DNA of 64,000 nucleotides from Bombella mellum (GTDB taxonomy: Bacteria > Pseudomonadota > Alphaproteobacteria > Acetobacterales > Acetobacteraceae): contig NZ_PDLY01000004.1 of NCBI RefSeq assembly GCF_014048465.1, positions 186,001-250,000 on the forward strand. The letters are read 5' to 3'. Shown here one piece after another: positions 43,251 to 53,752 of this stretch. The notes beneath the pieces are model-generated. The model made no database searches. It was not told the DNA's origin and was given only the letters and a program-made list of their open reading frames with translations. Both the position numbers and the translations under genes were made by a program. Within the stretch, counting starts at the first letter, position 1. Each line of letters begins with the position of its first letter.

Positions 43251-44150
43251 TCAGCTCTGTCCAGTCAGACGGGCCATGAGGGCCTCAAACTGCTCCAGAG
43301 AGGAATAGTTGATCTTCAGCGAGCCGCTTTTCCCATTGAAGCGTATCTGCGTCTTCAGCCCGAAACGGGCGGAAAGGTCTTCCTCCAGCCGGGTGATCTC
43401 CGGGGCTGGGGCCGCCACAGCCTTCTCCTCGCTGGCCGCCTTGTTCAGCCGGGCCACGAGGTCTTCCGTCTGGCGGACATTCAGCCCCTTTGCCAGCACC
43501 TCCGCCATGCCTGCCACAGGGTCGGGATGACCGAGCAGGGCACGGGCATGACCGGCACTCAGCCCACCATCCCGCAGCTGGACCAGAACGGCCTCCGGCA
43601 GGTTCAGCAGGCGCATGGTATTGGTGATGTGGGAACGGGACTTGCCGATCGCCCCGGCCAGCTCCTCCTGCGTCAGGCTGTATTCCTGCAACAGCCGCTG
43701 CAGTCCCATCGCCTCTTCCACGGGGTTGAGATCCGACCGCTGAAGGTTCTCGACCATGGCCGCCGCCATGGCATCCGTATCATCAAGCTGACGGATATAG
43801 ACGGGCACCTCATGCAGACCCGCCTTCTGGGAGGCCCGCCAGCGGCGTTCACCAGCAATGATCTGATACCGCCCTTTCCGCTCGGGGTCCGGCCTGACCA
43901 GAATAGGCTGGATGACCCCACGGGACCGGATGGAATCCGCAAGCTCGGCCAGCCGGTCTTCATTCATGTCCTGCCGGGGCTGGAACGGGCTGGGGGCAAG
44001 AAGGTCCACTCCAAGGCTTCCCGGCTGGGACGGAGCCTGTGCCTCACCCTGCGAGGCTCCGACACGGGCCAGATTGGGGGCCTGATCTCCCAGAAGGGCC
44101 GCCAGTCCCCGGCCAAGTCTGCGGGAGGAGGGGGGTGCCTTTTTCGCCAT
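43251..44150 (-). CDS. parB: Chromosome partitioning protein ParB
   Basis: 299 residues. The N-terminal RLGRGLAALLG motif (ParA-stimulating tail), the CTP-binding motif GERRWRA and ENLQRSDLNPVEEA, and the helix-turn-helix with EELAGAIGKSRSHITN are all present. ParB binds parS, loads CTP and spreads to help segregate the origin. A parS-like site lies inside rsmG at 45495-45510 and another at 63458-63473. Follows parA closely in the same operon. Confidence 0.97.
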   Translation of the reverse strand: MAKKAPPSSRRLGRGLAALLGDQAPNLARVGASQGEAQAPSQPGSLGVDLLAPSPFQPRQDMNEDRLAELADSIRSRGVIQPILVRPDPERKGRYQIIAGERRWRASQKAGLHEVPVYIRQLDDTDAMAAAMVENLQRSDLNPVEEAMGLQRLLQEYSLTQEELAGAIGKSRSHITNTMRLLNLPEAVLVQLRDGGLSAGHARALLGHPDPVAGMAEVLAKGLNVRQTEDLVARLNKAASEEKAVAAPAPEITRLEEDLSARFGLKTQIRFNGKSGSLKINYSSLEQFEALMARLTGQS

Positions 44151-44155
44151 GTCTC

Positions 44156-45010
44156 TCAGCCTTTCTTCTTCAGCCGTTTCAGCAGCTCAGCCCCCAGAGC
44201 CTCATAGGCCAGTGCCCCGGTGGAACTGCGGGCATAATCCATGACAGGCCGCCCGTGGCTCTGTGCCTCGGAAATGCGGATGTTGCGGGGGATCATCGTC
44301 CTGAAAACCTGATCCCCAAAGAAACCCCGGGCATCCTCCGCCACAAGGGCGGACAGATTGTTGCGGGTATCGAACATGGTCAGCACGATCCCTTCCAGAT
44401 GCAGGTCCGCATTGAAGGCCAGACGCACCCGCTCGATGGAACGGACCAGCTGGCTGATCCCCTCCAGAGCGAAGAACTCGCACTGCAACGGCACCAGAAC
44501 ACTCTGGGCCACGACAAGCGCATTGAGGGTCAGCAGCCCCAAGCTGGGCGGGCAGTCGATCAGGATGATGTCATAACGGCTCAGTAACGGTTTCAGGGCA
44601 TCCCGCAGCCGGTATTCCCGCCGGTCCTGGTCGATCATCTCCAGCTCGGCTCCGGCCAGGTCGCCATTGGCAGGCATGACATCCAGCTTCGGCACCACGC
44701 TGGAACGGAGAAGCGTCTCCGCCGGGGCATCCTCCAGCAGGGCACCATAGGTGCCACGGCCACGCTCATCATAATCCAGCCCGAGGCCCGTTGACGCATT
44801 GCCCTGCGGGTCAAGGTCCACCAGCAGGACACGCTTGCGCTGCGCCAGAGCCGCCGCCAGATTCAGGCTGGTCGTCGTCTTGCCGACACCGCCCTTCTGG
44901 TTGGCGATGGCGATGATGTGCGGTGTATGTGAAGCTGCTTTAGACACGTCTGAAATCACTGATCCTGAGAAGGACCCCGTCAGGGTCTGTTCGACTTGGA
45001 AGGCTTTCAT
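44156..45010 (-). CDS. parA: Chromosome partitioning ATPase ParA (Soj)
   Basis: 284 residues with the deviant Walker [10 protein letters not shown] and the [25 protein letters not shown] and switch motifs of ParA. From the ATG at 45010 the first 30 residues are poorly conserved and overlap rsmG by 71 bp. A GTG at 44959 would reduce the overlap, so the start is uncertain. It works with ParB at parS in origin segregation. Confidence 0.93.
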   Translation of the reverse strand: MKAFQVEQTLTGSFSGSVISDVSKAASHTPHIIAIANQKGGVGKTTTSLNLAAALAQRKRVLLVDLDPQGNASTGLGLDYDERGRGTYGALLEDAPAETLLRSSVVPKLDVMPANGDLAGAELEMIDQDRREYRLRDALKPLLSRYDIILIDCPPSLGLLTLNALVVAQSVLVPLQCEFFALEGISQLVRSIERVRLAFNADLHLEGIVLTMFDTRNNLSALVAEDARGFFGDQVFRTMIPRNIRISEAQSHGRPVMDYARSSTGALAYEALGAELLKRLKKKG

Positions 45011-45521
45011 ATGTCATGTGCCAGTCAGAACGGGCACTGGTCAACTCATCTGACGCTTTTCTTCCCTTGAGAAAAAGACAGTAACCCTCCTCCTTCAGCA
45101 GGGGCCGTGCCCAGTCGAGCAGCTGGGGCAGGGGTGCCAGCGCACGGGCCGTCACGATGTCCGCCGGCTCCACCTCTGCCTGCTCGATCCGTTTTGTCAG
45201 CACGGTGACACGGGCACCACATTCCCGTGCCGCTTCCCGCAGGAAGGCGCATTTCCGCTGGTCGGACTCAATCAGCGTGACCGGGTTCCCTGTTGCGATC
45301 GCCACGATCAGCCCGGGGAAACCACCGCCAGAACCAAGGTCCGTTATCCGCACACCAGCCGCAACATGCGGGACAAGCTGGAGACTGTCCTCAATATGAC
45401 GCTGGCGGAGATGGGCGATATCCTTCGGGCTGACAAGATTGATCTTCTCATTCCAGCGGGTCAGCAGGCTGGCAAAATGAGCGAGCTTCTTTTCTGTTTC
45501 ATGTGAAACATGCGTCATCAT
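44940..45521 (-). CDS. rsmG: 16S rRNA (guanine527-N7) methyltransferase RsmG
   Basis: 193 residues with the SAM-binding motif [23 protein letters not shown] and VTARALAPL. It methylates G527 in the 530 loop of 16S rRNA. Its first codons (THVSHET) contain a parS-like sequence. It overlaps mnmG by 4 bp and parA at the other end, the usual alphaproteobacterial arrangement. Confidence 0.95.
   Translation of the reverse strand: MMTHVSHETEKKLAHFASLLTRWNEKINLVSPKDIAHLRQRHIEDSLQLVPHVAAGVRITDLGSGGGFPGLIVAIATGNPVTLIESDQRKCAFLREAARECGARVTVLTKRIEQAEVEPADIVTARALAPLPQLLDWARPLLKEEGYCLFLKGRKASDELTSARSDWHMTYESLPSRTDPDGVLLRISDFRRV
45495..45510. other. parS-like centromere site inside rsmG
   Basis: TGTTTCATGTGAAACA differs from the parS consensus TGTTTCACGTGAAACA at one central position. 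It lies 11 bp inside the rsmG start, next to parAB. Confidence 0.8.
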
Positions 45522-47389
45522 GTACGGCTCCTGACATGGGCAAGCAGGGCAATGAGGGCAGCGGGCGTCACACCCCGGACACGCCCCGCAGCGGCGAAAT
45601 CGGCCGGACGGGCGGCCCCCAGCCGCTCCTGCATTTCCTGACTCAGCCCCCCGATCGCCCCGTAATCCAGATCGTCCGGCAGGCGCAGGGCCGCCTCACT
45701 CTTCAGCTGCTGGATTTCCCGCTCCTGCCTGCGCAGATAACCACCATAGCGGGCCTCTGTCTGCACATGCCGCCCGATACGGACCGGCAGAGCGGCAAAC
45801 CACGGGGCGAGACTGGCAATCCGGGCCTCATCGGCCTGTGTCGCCAGTACATCCAGCAGGCTGCGCCGCCGCCCGTCCTGCGAAACCTCGATGCCATGCT
45901 CCCGCAGGTGCTGGGGCAGGAAGGCCGGTTTCCGGGCTTCTTCCATCGCCGCATCAATCTGGCGCACCGTCTCACGGAAGGCCACCTCACGTTCTGCACC
46001 AACACATCCGGCCTCTATGGCCTTTGGTGTCAGGCGCAGGTCCGCATTGTCCGCCCGCAGAAGAAGGCGATATTCCGCCCGTGAGGTGAACATGCGATAG
46101 GGTTCACTGATACCATGCAGGGTCAGGTCATCAATCAGCACACCAAGGTAGGATTCCTCCCGTCCCAGCGTCAGAGGCTCCCTGCCTGCCACGGCCCGGG
46201 CAGCGTTCAGACCGGCCAGAAGCCCCTGTGCGCCCGCTTCCTCATACCCTGTCGTTCCATTGATCTGCCCGGCGAGATACAGGCCGGGCAAGGCCCGCAG
46301 CTCCAGAGACGGACGCAGCTCCCGTGGGTCAACATAATCATATTCCACGGCGTAGCCGGGGGTGACGATGCGGGCCGTCTCCAGCCCCGGCATGGAAGCG
46401 ATCATCTGCACCTGCACCTCGGCAGGCAGGGAGGTGCTGATGCCGTTGGGGTAGACCAGCTCCCCACCCGGATTGCCCGGCAGGGCCTCCGGCTCCAGAA
46501 ACACCTGATGACTGTCCCGTCCTGCGAAACGGACGATCTTGTCCTCGATGGACGGGCAGTAGCGGGGACCCCGCCCGGTAATCTCACCGCCATACATAGC
46601 CGAAAGATGCAGGTTGTCCTCAATGATCCTGTGTGTCTGTGGGGTTGTCTGCGTGATGCGGCAGACGACCTGTCTATTGGGCAGGGAGGCTGTCAGCGTA
46701 CTGAAGGCCTCCGGCTCGGCATCGCCCTCATCGGCAGGCAGGGCCTCCCAGTCGATGCTGTCACGGGCCAGACGGGGCGGGGTGCCTGTTTTCAGACGGC
46801 CCATTTTCAGCCCCAGGGCTTCCAGCCGTTCCCCAAGCTGCGTGGCGGGCGCATCGCCAATGCGTCCGGCTGGCTGGCTGACCCGCCCCGTATGGATCAC
46901 GCCCCGCAGGAAGGTGCCACTTGTCAGCACGACCGCCCCGGCGGAAAAACGGCGGCCATCCTCGCAGATCACACCCCGGACATGGCCCTTCTCGACGATC
47001 AGGTCGCCCACGGCCCCGGCCAGCATGGTCAGGTTGGGCGTGGCCGCCAGAAGGTCCTGTATGGCGGCCCGGTAAAGCGAACGGTCCGCCTGCGCCCGTG
47101 GCCCATGTACCGCTGGCCCTTTGGAACGGTTCAGCAGCTTGAAATGAATTCCCGCCCGGTCTGCCGCCTTGCCCATGAGGCCATCAAAGGCATCAATCTC
47201 CCGCACGAGATGGCCCTTGCCGATGCCCCCGATGGCCGGATTGCAGGACATGCTGCCTACGGTGTCCAGCCTGTGCGTCAACAGCAATGTCCGGGCCCCG
47301 AAGCGGGCAGCGGCAGCGGCGGCTTCCGTCCCTGCATGGCCGCCACCCACCACGATGACATCATAGGTTTGTGCAGATGATGTGCTCAT
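45518..47389 (-). CDS. mnmG: tRNA uridine 5-carboxymethylaminomethyl modification enzyme MnmG
   Basis: 623 residues, full length. FAD-binding [14 protein letters not shown] at the start, [20 protein letters not shown], and the late [21 protein letters not shown] block are diagnostic. With MnmE it forms the cmnm5 group on wobble U34 of some tRNAs. It overlaps rsmG by 4 bp, and mnmE precedes it by 10 bp. Confidence 0.98.
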   Translation of the reverse strand: MSTSSAQTYDVIVVGGGHAGTEAAAAAARFGARTLLLTHRLDTVGSMSCNPAIGGIGKGHLVREIDAFDGLMGKAADRAGIHFKLLNRSKGPAVHGPRAQADRSLYRAAIQDLLAATPNLTMLAGAVGDLIVEKGHVRGVICEDGRRFSAGAVVLTSGTFLRGVIHTGRVSQPAGRIGDAPATQLGERLEALGLKMGRLKTGTPPRLARDSIDWEALPADEGDAEPEAFSTLTASLPNRQVVCRITQTTPQTHRIIEDNLHLSAMYGGEITGRGPRYCPSIEDKIVRFAGRDSHQVFLEPEALPGNPGGELVYPNGISTSLPAEVQVQMIASMPGLETARIVTPGYAVEYDYVDPRELRPSLELRALPGLYLAGQINGTTGYEEAGAQGLLAGLNAARAVAGREPLTLGREESYLGVLIDDLTLHGISEPYRMFTSRAEYRLLLRADNADLRLTPKAIEAGCVGAEREVAFRETVRQIDAAMEEARKPAFLPQHLREHGIEVSQDGRRRSLLDVLATQADEARIASLAPWFAALPVRIGRHVQTEARYGGYLRRQEREIQQLKSEAALRLPDDLDYGAIGGLSQEMQERLGAARPADFAAAGRVRGVTPAALIALLAHVRSRT

Positions 47390-47399
47390 TGAGGTAACG

Positions 47400-48692
47400 T
47401 CACTTTCCTATACAGAACTGGCCAAAAATCGTATCGAGCAGGGCTTCCACGTCCACATGGCCCGTCAGTCGGCCAAGGGCCTGCATGGCCAGACGCAGCT
47501 CCTCTCCTCGCACCTCCGGCCATGAGGCTTCCAGCGCACGGGCCAGATGTTCCTGTGCCTCCTTCAGCCCTGCCCGATGGCGGGCACGGGTCAGGGGCGG
47601 AGTGCCACGCCGGGCCATGAGACGGGCCAGATGGGCTTTCAGCCATGCCTTCAGAGGGGCCAGACCGGCTTCATCCTTCGTGTGGATGCCAAGCTCACCC
47701 TCCCGTGCCGGGGCGAGGTCCGTCTTCGTCCGCAGCCTTATGGCGTGATCCGCCAGCAGGGGCGTCTCATCCCCCGGCCCGACAAGATGAAAGAGCAGAT
47801 CGGCCTCTTTCACGTGCCGCATGGTCCGGCGGATGCCTTCCGCCTCGATCTCATCCTCTGTCTCCCGCACGCCTGCCGTATCAATCAGCCGGACACGGAT
47901 GCCCTCTATCATCCAGTCCACGGCGATGGCATCCCGTGTCGTGCCCGCCTTCTGCGTGACGATGGCAGCATCCTGACCACTCAGCGCATTCAGCAGGCTG
48001 GATTTTCCCACATTCGGAGCCCCCGCCAGAACGATCTTCAGACCATCACGGACGATCTCGCCCCGTTCATCGGCCAGATGGGCCTGCATCTCTTCCGCCA
48101 GGGTCCGGCAGTCACCCAGCAGGGCGTCTTCCACCTCCGGGGGGAGTTCCTCATCCGGGAAATCGATCAGAGCTTCCTGCTGGGCCAGAACCTGCCGCAG
48201 GCGGGACGCCCATCCGGTGTAAAGCTGGCTCAGGGCACCATCAGCCTGTTTCAGGGCCTGATGCCGCTGGGCCTGCGTATCGGCTTCAATCAGATCGGCT
48301 ATGGCCTCGGCCTGCAACAGGTCCATCCGTCCTGCCTGCACGGCCCGACGGGTGAACTCTCCCGGTTCGGCGGGGCGGGCACCAAGGGAAACAAGGGCCT
48401 GCGCCACTGCCTCCACGATGGCCGTACCGGCATGAAGATGCAGCTCAAAGCTGTCTTCTCCCGTATAGGACCGGGGTCCCGGAAGCCAGAGGACGAGAGC
48501 ATGATCCAGCACATCACCTTCATGCCGCAAGGCCCGCAGGCTGGCCTGACGGGGAGCCGGCAGGGCACCACAGAGAGCCGCCAGCAGGGCCGCACTCTCC
48601 GGCCCGCTGACCCGCATGACCGCAATCGCCCCCTGCACCGGGCCTGTCGCCAACGCAAAAACCGTCTGGGTGGAAATGCTGGATGATGTCAT
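47400..48692 (-). CDS. mnmE: tRNA modification GTPase MnmE
   Basis: 430 residues from the ATG at 48692 (AAAGG upstream). N-terminal tetrahydrofolate domain ([20 protein letters not shown]), GTPase domain with [15 protein letters not shown] and [19 protein letters not shown], and the C-terminal CIGK. Partner of MnmG. The first gene of the mnmE-mnmG-rsmG-parAB operon. Confidence 0.97.
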   Translation of the reverse strand: MTSSSISTQTVFALATGPVQGAIAVMRVSGPESAALLAALCGALPAPRQASLRALRHEGDVLDHALVLWLPGPRSYTGEDSFELHLHAGTAIVEAVAQALVSLGARPAEPGEFTRRAVQAGRMDLLQAEAIADLIEADTQAQRHQALKQADGALSQLYTGWASRLRQVLAQQEALIDFPDEELPPEVEDALLGDCRTLAEEMQAHLADERGEIVRDGLKIVLAGAPNVGKSSLLNALSGQDAAIVTQKAGTTRDAIAVDWMIEGIRVRLIDTAGVRETEDEIEAEGIRRTMRHVKEADLLFHLVGPGDETPLLADHAIRLRTKTDLAPAREGELGIHTKDEAGLAPLKAWLKAHLARLMARRGTPPLTRARHRAGLKEAQEHLARALEASWPEVRGEELRLAMQALGRLTGHVDVEALLDTIFGQFCIGK

Positions 48693-48780
48693 GCCGCCTT
48701 TCATACAGCACTCATGCCTGAAAAGCAGCGGGCCAAAGAAAGAATTGACGCTATCCCGCAAAAGGGGCAGCCTGACAGCC

Positions 48781-49242
48781 ATGCCACAGCTTTCTTTCCA
48801 TTCTCCCCTCGGTGCCCTGACCCTCAGCGAAGAAGAGGGGCAGATCGTCTCCCTTGATGAAGGCTGGGGCCGGGACCAGAGTGAGACGCCCCTCCTGCTG
48901 AAAGTGCGGGACATGATGCAGGATTATTTTGATGGGGAGCCGGTGGATTTCCAGTCCATCCCACTGATGCTTGATGGCACGGCCTATCAGAAACGTGTCT
49001 GGGCGGCCCTGCGTGCCATTCCGCACGGGCAGACCCGGACCTATGGCAACCTGGCCAAAACTGTCGGCGGAAGCCCGCAATCCATCGGTCAGGCCGTGGC
49101 CCGCAACCCGCTGCTCATTCTCATCCCCTGCCACCGTGTCCTGCCCTCCCACGGCAGGGGCCATGGTGACTATAGCGGGTTTGAAGGCGCAGAGAGCAAG
49201 ACCTTCCTGCTGGGGTTGGAACAAGAAGCATCCAGTTCCTGA
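48781..49242 (+). CDS. ogt: Methylated-DNA-protein cysteine S-methyltransferase
   Basis: 153 residues from the ATG at 48781, the usual length for Ogt. The active site IPCHRVL has the acceptor Cys. [21 protein letters not shown] is the DNA-binding segment. It repairs O6-alkylguanine in a single-turnover reaction. It is divergent from mnmE. Confidence 0.93.
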   Translation: MPQLSFHSPLGALTLSEEEGQIVSLDEGWGRDQSETPLLLKVRDMMQDYFDGEPVDFQSIPLMLDGTAYQKRVWAALRAIPHGQTRTYGNLAKTVGGSPQSIGQAVARNPLLILIPCHRVLPSHGRGHGDYSGFEGAESKTFLLGLEQEASSS

Positions 49243-49341
49243 AACACGGGATCATCCAGCCTTACCTTATTGCCAAAGCTGATCATCACATGATCTTACA
49301 AAAATGTGATGGCAAATTTTCATCACCTGCCATCGGCCTGA

Positions 49342-49368
49342 CCCCGCAAAAAATGACGGGGATTTTTT
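49342..49368 (+). terminator. Terminator after ogt
   Basis: CCCCG (49342-49346) pairs with CGGGG (49357-49361), loop of 10, then ATTTTTTATTTT. The stem is short but the tail is strong. Confidence 0.6.
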
Positions 49369-49481
49369 ATTTTAAAAATATTTATAAGAAGAAAAACAAA
49401 ATCAATTATCGAAAACTCGCCAAAATCAATAATGAAAAAATGTCAATTTCCTCCCATTCCAACGAAAAGGAATGATTATAT

Positions 49482-50897
49482 ATGGTTAATGACCATGAGT
49501 TACCTCTTACAATCGCACGCATACAATTCGCCTTTACCGTTGGCGTACATATAATATTCCCAGCATTTTCGATCGGTCTATCTGTATTCCTCACCTTTCT
49601 TGAAGGCATGTGGTTAAAAACGAATGATAACCGTTATTTGAATCTCTTTAAATACTGGTTGAAAATCTTCTCCATCGTTTTCGGCATGGGGGTCGTCTCT
49701 GGCATCGTGATGGCCTACGAGTTCGGTACCAACTGGGCAGGCTTCTCTGCCAAGGCAGGGCCCATCACAGGCGTGCTTCTCTCTTACGAAGTCATGACGG
49801 CCTTCTTTATGGAGGCTGGTTTCCTTGGTGTCATGCTGTTCGGGCTGAACCGTGTCGGCCGCAGAATGCATTTCTTTGCAACCTGTGCTGTCACTACAGG
49901 AACGCTGATCTCCATGACATGGATCCTTGCATCCAACTCATGGATGCAAACCCCACAAGGCTATGTCATTGACCAAAAGACAGGCCATTTCCTGCCCCAT
50001 GACTGGCTGGCCATCATCTTCAATCCATCCTTTCCCTACCGGATCACCCATATGGGGCTGGCTGCCATGCTTTCAGTGGCCTTCACGGTAGCTGCCGCAG
50101 GTGCATGGCATCTGCTCAAGGCCAAAAAGGGAGGTACACAGGCAGACAGTACGATCCGCCTCATGTTCTCCCTGTCCCTCTGGATGATTGTCATCACAGC
50201 CCCTCTCCAGATCATAGCGGGCGACATGCATGGGCTGAACACCCTGAAATATCAGCCCGCCAAGATTGCCGCCATGGAAGGCGACTGGACAAGCGAAACA
50301 CGAGCCCCTGAACTGTTGTTCGGCATCCCGAACATGAAGACAGAACGTACGGATTACGCCATAGGGATTCCGCTACTGGGCTCCTTCATCCTGACCCATG
50401 ATATCAACGGCAAGGTGCCCGGCCTGAAAGATTATCCGGCAGACCAGCGGGCCCCGGCACCAATCGTGTTCTTTTCTTTCCGCATCATGATTGCCCTAGG
50501 GGGGCTTATGCTGCTCTGCGGCCTCTGGTCACTCTGGCTGCGGCGCCGACAGCGTTTGTTCGACCATCCTCTTTTCCTGCGGGTGATACTCACCATGGCA
50601 CCAGCTGGGTTTCTGGCTCTGCTCTGTGGCTGGGTTACGACAGAAGTCGGGCGGCAACCATGGACGGTCTATGGCCTGCTTCGCACGAAAGACAGCACCT
50701 CACCGCTGGCACTCTCCAGCCTGTCTTTCTCCATGCTGTTTTTTGTTGCGGTCTATCTCTTTGTTTTCGGCTCAGGCCTCCTGATGCTCATCCGCCTGCT
50801 ACGGGCCACCCCAGAGGCTGCTGACAACACCAGCGATGACATTATGATCCTAGGTAGCCATCATCATACGATCTCTCAGAACAAGGATGCGTCATAA
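49482..50897 (+). CDS. cioA: Cyanide-insensitive type cytochrome bd quinol oxidase subunit I
   Basis: 471 residues with nine predicted helices. Starts LTIARIQFAFTVGVHIIFPAF; the b595/d and quinol features GWVTTEVGRQPWTVYG are intact. The Q loop is short, as in the CioA subclass. With CioB it transfers electrons from ubiquinol to oxygen without pumping protons, a main terminal oxidase of many acetic acid bacteria. The AT-rich 49370-49481 stretch is its promoter. AAGGA precedes the ATG. Confidence 0.95.
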   Translation: MVNDHELPLTIARIQFAFTVGVHIIFPAFSIGLSVFLTFLEGMWLKTNDNRYLNLFKYWLKIFSIVFGMGVVSGIVMAYEFGTNWAGFSAKAGPITGVLLSYEVMTAFFMEAGFLGVMLFGLNRVGRRMHFFATCAVTTGTLISMTWILASNSWMQTPQGYVIDQKTGHFLPHDWLAIIFNPSFPYRITHMGLAAMLSVAFTVAAAGAWHLLKAKKGGTQADSTIRLMFSLSLWMIVITAPLQIIAGDMHGLNTLKYQPAKIAAMEGDWTSETRAPELLFGIPNMKTERTDYAIGIPLLGSFILTHDINGKVPGLKDYPADQRAPAPIVFFSFRIMIALGGLMLLCGLWSLWLRRRQRLFDHPLFLRVILTMAPAGFLALLCGWVTTEVGRQPWTVYGLLRTKDSTSPLALSSLSFSMLFFVAVYLFVFGSGLLMLIRLLRATPEAADNTSDDIMILGSHHHTISQNKDAS

Positions 50898-50898
50898 C

Positions 50899-51918
50899 AT
50901 GTCCGGCCTTGCATTCTATCTTCCCTTCATCTGGGCGTTCATCGTCATTCTGGCCATTTCGGTCTACGTCATCCTTGATGGCTTTGACCTGGGAATTGGC
51001 ATGCTCTTTGCTTTCGAGAAAAAGCCGGAGCATCGTGACATCATGATCAACACGATTGCCCCCGTCTGGGATGGTAATGAAACATGGATGGTTCTGGGTG
51101 GAGCAACCCTGTTCGGTGTTTTCCCCGGTGCTTACAGCACGCTGCTGCCTGCCTTCTATATCCCCATCATCATCATGCTGGGGGCTTTGATCTTCCGTGG
51201 TGTTGCATTCGAGTTCCGCATCATGGCGCACTCACCCAACCATCGGGCCTTCTGGAATACGGGCTTCATGACAGGGTCCACACTTGCCGCTTTCTGTCAG
51301 GGCTGCATTCTTGGCGGGTACGTTCAGGGGGTGCATACAAGCCACGGTGCCTTTGCCGGAGGAGCCATGGACTGGCTGACACCGTTCAGCGTTCTTTGTG
51401 GCCTGTCCGTTGTCACAGGTTATGCTCTTCTTGGTACGACCTGGCTCGTTTGGCGCACATCCGATGAACTGGAAGCACGATGCCGCCGCTGGTCCAAGAG
51501 ATTATCCATTCTGATGATTCTCTGCATCATTGCCGTTAGCTGCTGGACGCCGTTTCTCCATGCGCCCTATCTCCATCACTGGATTGCCTTTCCGAACATT
51601 CTGTTCGGCCTGCCTGTTCCTCTACTGGTGGCACTGGCCGGTTTCCTGATGTGGCGGACCCTAGACAAGGAACACGCCATCACGCCTTTCCTGTGCGCCA
51701 TTGGATGGTTCCTGCTCAGCCTGGTTGGCCTGGCCATTACCATCTGGCCCTACGCTGTACCACCAACCCTGACCCTGTGGGATGTAGCATCTCCAATTCC
51801 CAGCCAGCTTTTCCAGCTCGTCGGGACCGTCATCCTACTCCCCATCATCACGGGATATTCGATCTATTCCTACTATCTTTTCCGTGGAAAGGTCACAAAA
51901 GCCGATGGATATCACTAA
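50899..51918 (+). CDS. cioB: Cyanide-insensitive type cytochrome bd quinol oxidase subunit II
   Basis: 339 residues, about eight predicted helices. YVILDGFDLGIGMLFAF and VWDGNETWMVLGGATLFGVFP are the CydB family marks. Starts right at the cioA stop (ATG at 50899; another ATG at 50887 overlaps). Both subunits are needed for the oxidase. Confidence 0.95.
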   Translation: MSGLAFYLPFIWAFIVILAISVYVILDGFDLGIGMLFAFEKKPEHRDIMINTIAPVWDGNETWMVLGGATLFGVFPGAYSTLLPAFYIPIIIMLGALIFRGVAFEFRIMAHSPNHRAFWNTGFMTGSTLAAFCQGCILGGYVQGVHTSHGAFAGGAMDWLTPFSVLCGLSVVTGYALLGTTWLVWRTSDELEARCRRWSKRLSILMILCIIAVSCWTPFLHAPYLHHWIAFPNILFGLPVPLLVALAGFLMWRTLDKEHAITPFLCAIGWFLLSLVGLAITIWPYAVPPTLTLWDVASPIPSQLFQLVGTVILLPIITGYSIYSYYLFRGKVTKADGYH

Positions 51919-52057
51919 GTTCACCACATACGATGAGAAAAAGGTGCCAGCCTCCTTCTCCAAACGTCTAGCGTGGTTCTTGGCCCTCTGGGGAATGGGC
52001 ACTCTTGCCATCATCTTGATGGCAAGCTTCCTTCACCTGCTGATCCCCCATGGCTGA
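51905..52057 (+). CDS. DUF2474-type small subunit of the bd oxidase
   Basis: 50 residues: a short charged start (MDITKFTTYDEKKV) and one membrane helix (RLAWFLALWGMGTLAIIL), the DUF2474 pattern of proteins found after cioB. Its ATG overlaps the end of cioB in another frame. Similar single-helix subunits (CydX) stabilise bd oxidases. A strong terminator follows at 52084. Confidence 0.8.
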   Translation: MDITKFTTYDEKKVPASFSKRLAWFLALWGMGTLAIILMASFLHLLIPHG

Positions 52058-52083
52058 TGGTCTGACATGGACTTCACCTACAG

Positions 52084-52120
52084 AAAAGGCAGGGCCATAT
52101 GCATGGCCCTGCCTTTTCTT
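52084..52120. terminator. Bidirectional terminator between the cio operon and rho
   Basis: A perfect 15-bp stem (52084-52098 with 52103-52117) with loop ATGC, ending in TTTTCTTTC on the plus strand and TTTTCTG on the minus strand. Confidence 0.9.
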
Positions 52121-52146
52121 TCATGGACAACAGACCAAGCTGTTAA

Positions 52147-53460
52147 TCAGTTATTCATCGCATCGAAGAAGTCCTGATTGGTCTTGCTGTAACGCAGCTT
52201 GTCCAGCAGGAAGTCCATGGCATCCATCGTACCCATCGGAGCAAGGATGCGGCGCAGGACCCACATCTTGGAAAGAGAGGCCCGGTCCACCAGCAGCTCT
52301 TCCTTGCGGGTACCGGACTTGGTGATGTCGATGGCCGGGAAGGTCCGCTTATCTGCCAGCTTGCGGTCCAGCATCAGCTCGGAGTTGCCCGTACCCTTGA
52401 ACTCTTCGAAGATGACCTCATCCATGCGGGAACCCGTATCGATCAGGGCTGTGGCAATGATGGTCAGGGAGCCACCTTCCTCGATGTTACGAGCCGCACC
52501 GAAGAAACGCTTCGGCCTCTGAAGGGCATTGGCATCCACACCACCGGTCAGCACCTTACCGGATGAGGGAACGACCGTGTTATAGGCCCGAGCCAGACGG
52601 GTGATGGAGTCCAGCAGGATGACCACGTCACGCTTGTGCTCAACGAGACGCTTGGCCTTCTCCAGCACCATTTCCGTCACCTGCACATGACGGTGGGCCG
52701 GTTCGTCAAAGGTGGAAGAAACGACCTCACCACGGACGGACCGGGCCATGTCCGTCACTTCCTCAGGCCGTTCATCAATCAGCAGAACAATGAGGAACAC
52801 ATCCGGATGATTGGCGGAAATGGAAGACGCAATGCTCTGGAGCATCACCGTCTTGCCTGTCCTTGGTGGTGCAACGATCAGGGCACGCTGGCCCATGCCG
52901 ATGGGCGAAACCAGATCGATCACACGGGAGGTATAATCCTTCTGATCCTTGCGGTCCCGCCCTTTACCTTTTGCCGGGGCCGGAGCGACCGTCGTGGCCT
53001 CACCTTTCGGCTCGGTCTCCATGCGAAGACGACGTTCCGGGAAGAGGGGTGTCAGGTTGTCAAAATTGATGCGGGCCCGGACCTGTTCCGGAGCCTCGAA
53101 ATTGATGGTGTTGACCTTCTGAAGGGCAAAATAACGCTCACCATCCCGGGGTGCCCGGATCTCGCCTTCCACCGTGTCACCAGGCCGCAGGGCAAAACGC
53201 CGGACCTGAGCCGGTGACACGTAAATGTCATCCGGACCGGGCAGGTAATTGGCCTCCGGACTGCGAAGAAAGCCGAAACCGTCCGGCAGAATCTCGAGCG
53301 TGCCTTCCCCATGTATCGCCTGATCACGTTCGGCAAGCGTCTTGAGGATGGCAAACATCATGTCCTGCTTGCGCAGCGATGATGCGTTTTCGACCTCCAG
53401 CTCTTCAGCAAAGGCCAGCAGGTCAGCAGGAGATTTCTTCTTCAGTTCGGCGAGATGCAT
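52147..53460 (-). CDS. rho: Transcription termination factor Rho
   Basis: 437 residues from the ATG at 53460 (AAGGCG upstream); earlier in-frame residues are not conserved. The N-terminal RNA-binding domain has [15 protein letters not shown]. The ATPase domain has Walker [11 protein letters not shown] and Walker B-like [18 protein letters not shown], with the R-loop [25 protein letters not shown]. It ends transcripts by RNA-dependent helicase action. A long leader of over 200 bp may allow autoregulation. Confidence 0.98.
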   Translation of the reverse strand: MHLAELKKKSPADLLAFAEELEVENASSLRKQDMMFAILKTLAERDQAIHGEGTLEILPDGFGFLRSPEANYLPGPDDIYVSPAQVRRFALRPGDTVEGEIRAPRDGERYFALQKVNTINFEAPEQVRARINFDNLTPLFPERRLRMETEPKGEATTVAPAPAKGKGRDRKDQKDYTSRVIDLVSPIGMGQRALIVAPPRTGKTVMLQSIASSISANHPDVFLIVLLIDERPEEVTDMARSVRGEVVSSTFDEPAHRHVQVTEMVLEKAKRLVEHKRDVVILLDSITRLARAYNTVVPSSGKVLTGGVDANALQRPKRFFGAARNIEEGGSLTIIATALIDTGSRMDEVIFEEFKGTGNSELMLDRKLADKRTFPAIDITKSGTRKEELLVDRASLSKMWVLRRILAPMGTMDAMDFLLDKLRYSKTNQDFFDAMNN

Positions 53461-53752
53461 GAAATTATGCGCCTTGATGTGTCCCGGTGGGGAGGAAAAG
53501 CGGGATAGACGTAGAACCAGACTACAGGCCCGACACCTGCACAGCCATGCAGGCCACGCCACAGGCAGACCAGCCAGCCGGATGACCGGACGGCCACCCT
53601 TTCAGAACCGGCAAAACTGCCTTCCGGTGCGGAGGAAGTGACCCGGCAGGCTGGACAGGACGCCGCCGCCATCAGGTCGGCTTTCTTCCTAGGTGAAAGA
53701 GGGCTGCACTGTCAAGCAGCCCCCACGGTTCTCCCCGGTCGGCAGCAGTATT
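53461..53752. other. Rho leader and GMC 3' region
   Basis: About 290 bp. The part next to rho is its leader and promoter (minus). The part from 53701 holds the terminator of the GMC gene. No gene is seen. Confidence 0.45.
53701..53722 (-). terminator. Terminator of the GMC dehydrogenase gene
   Basis: GGGCTGC (53701-53707) pairs with 53716-53722, followed on the minus strand by TCTTTC. Confidence 0.55.

Noticed and set aside
46115-47380. 421-codon plus-strand frame opposite mnmG
   Set aside because: mnmG is unmistakable; the opposite frame is a GC-rich shadow.
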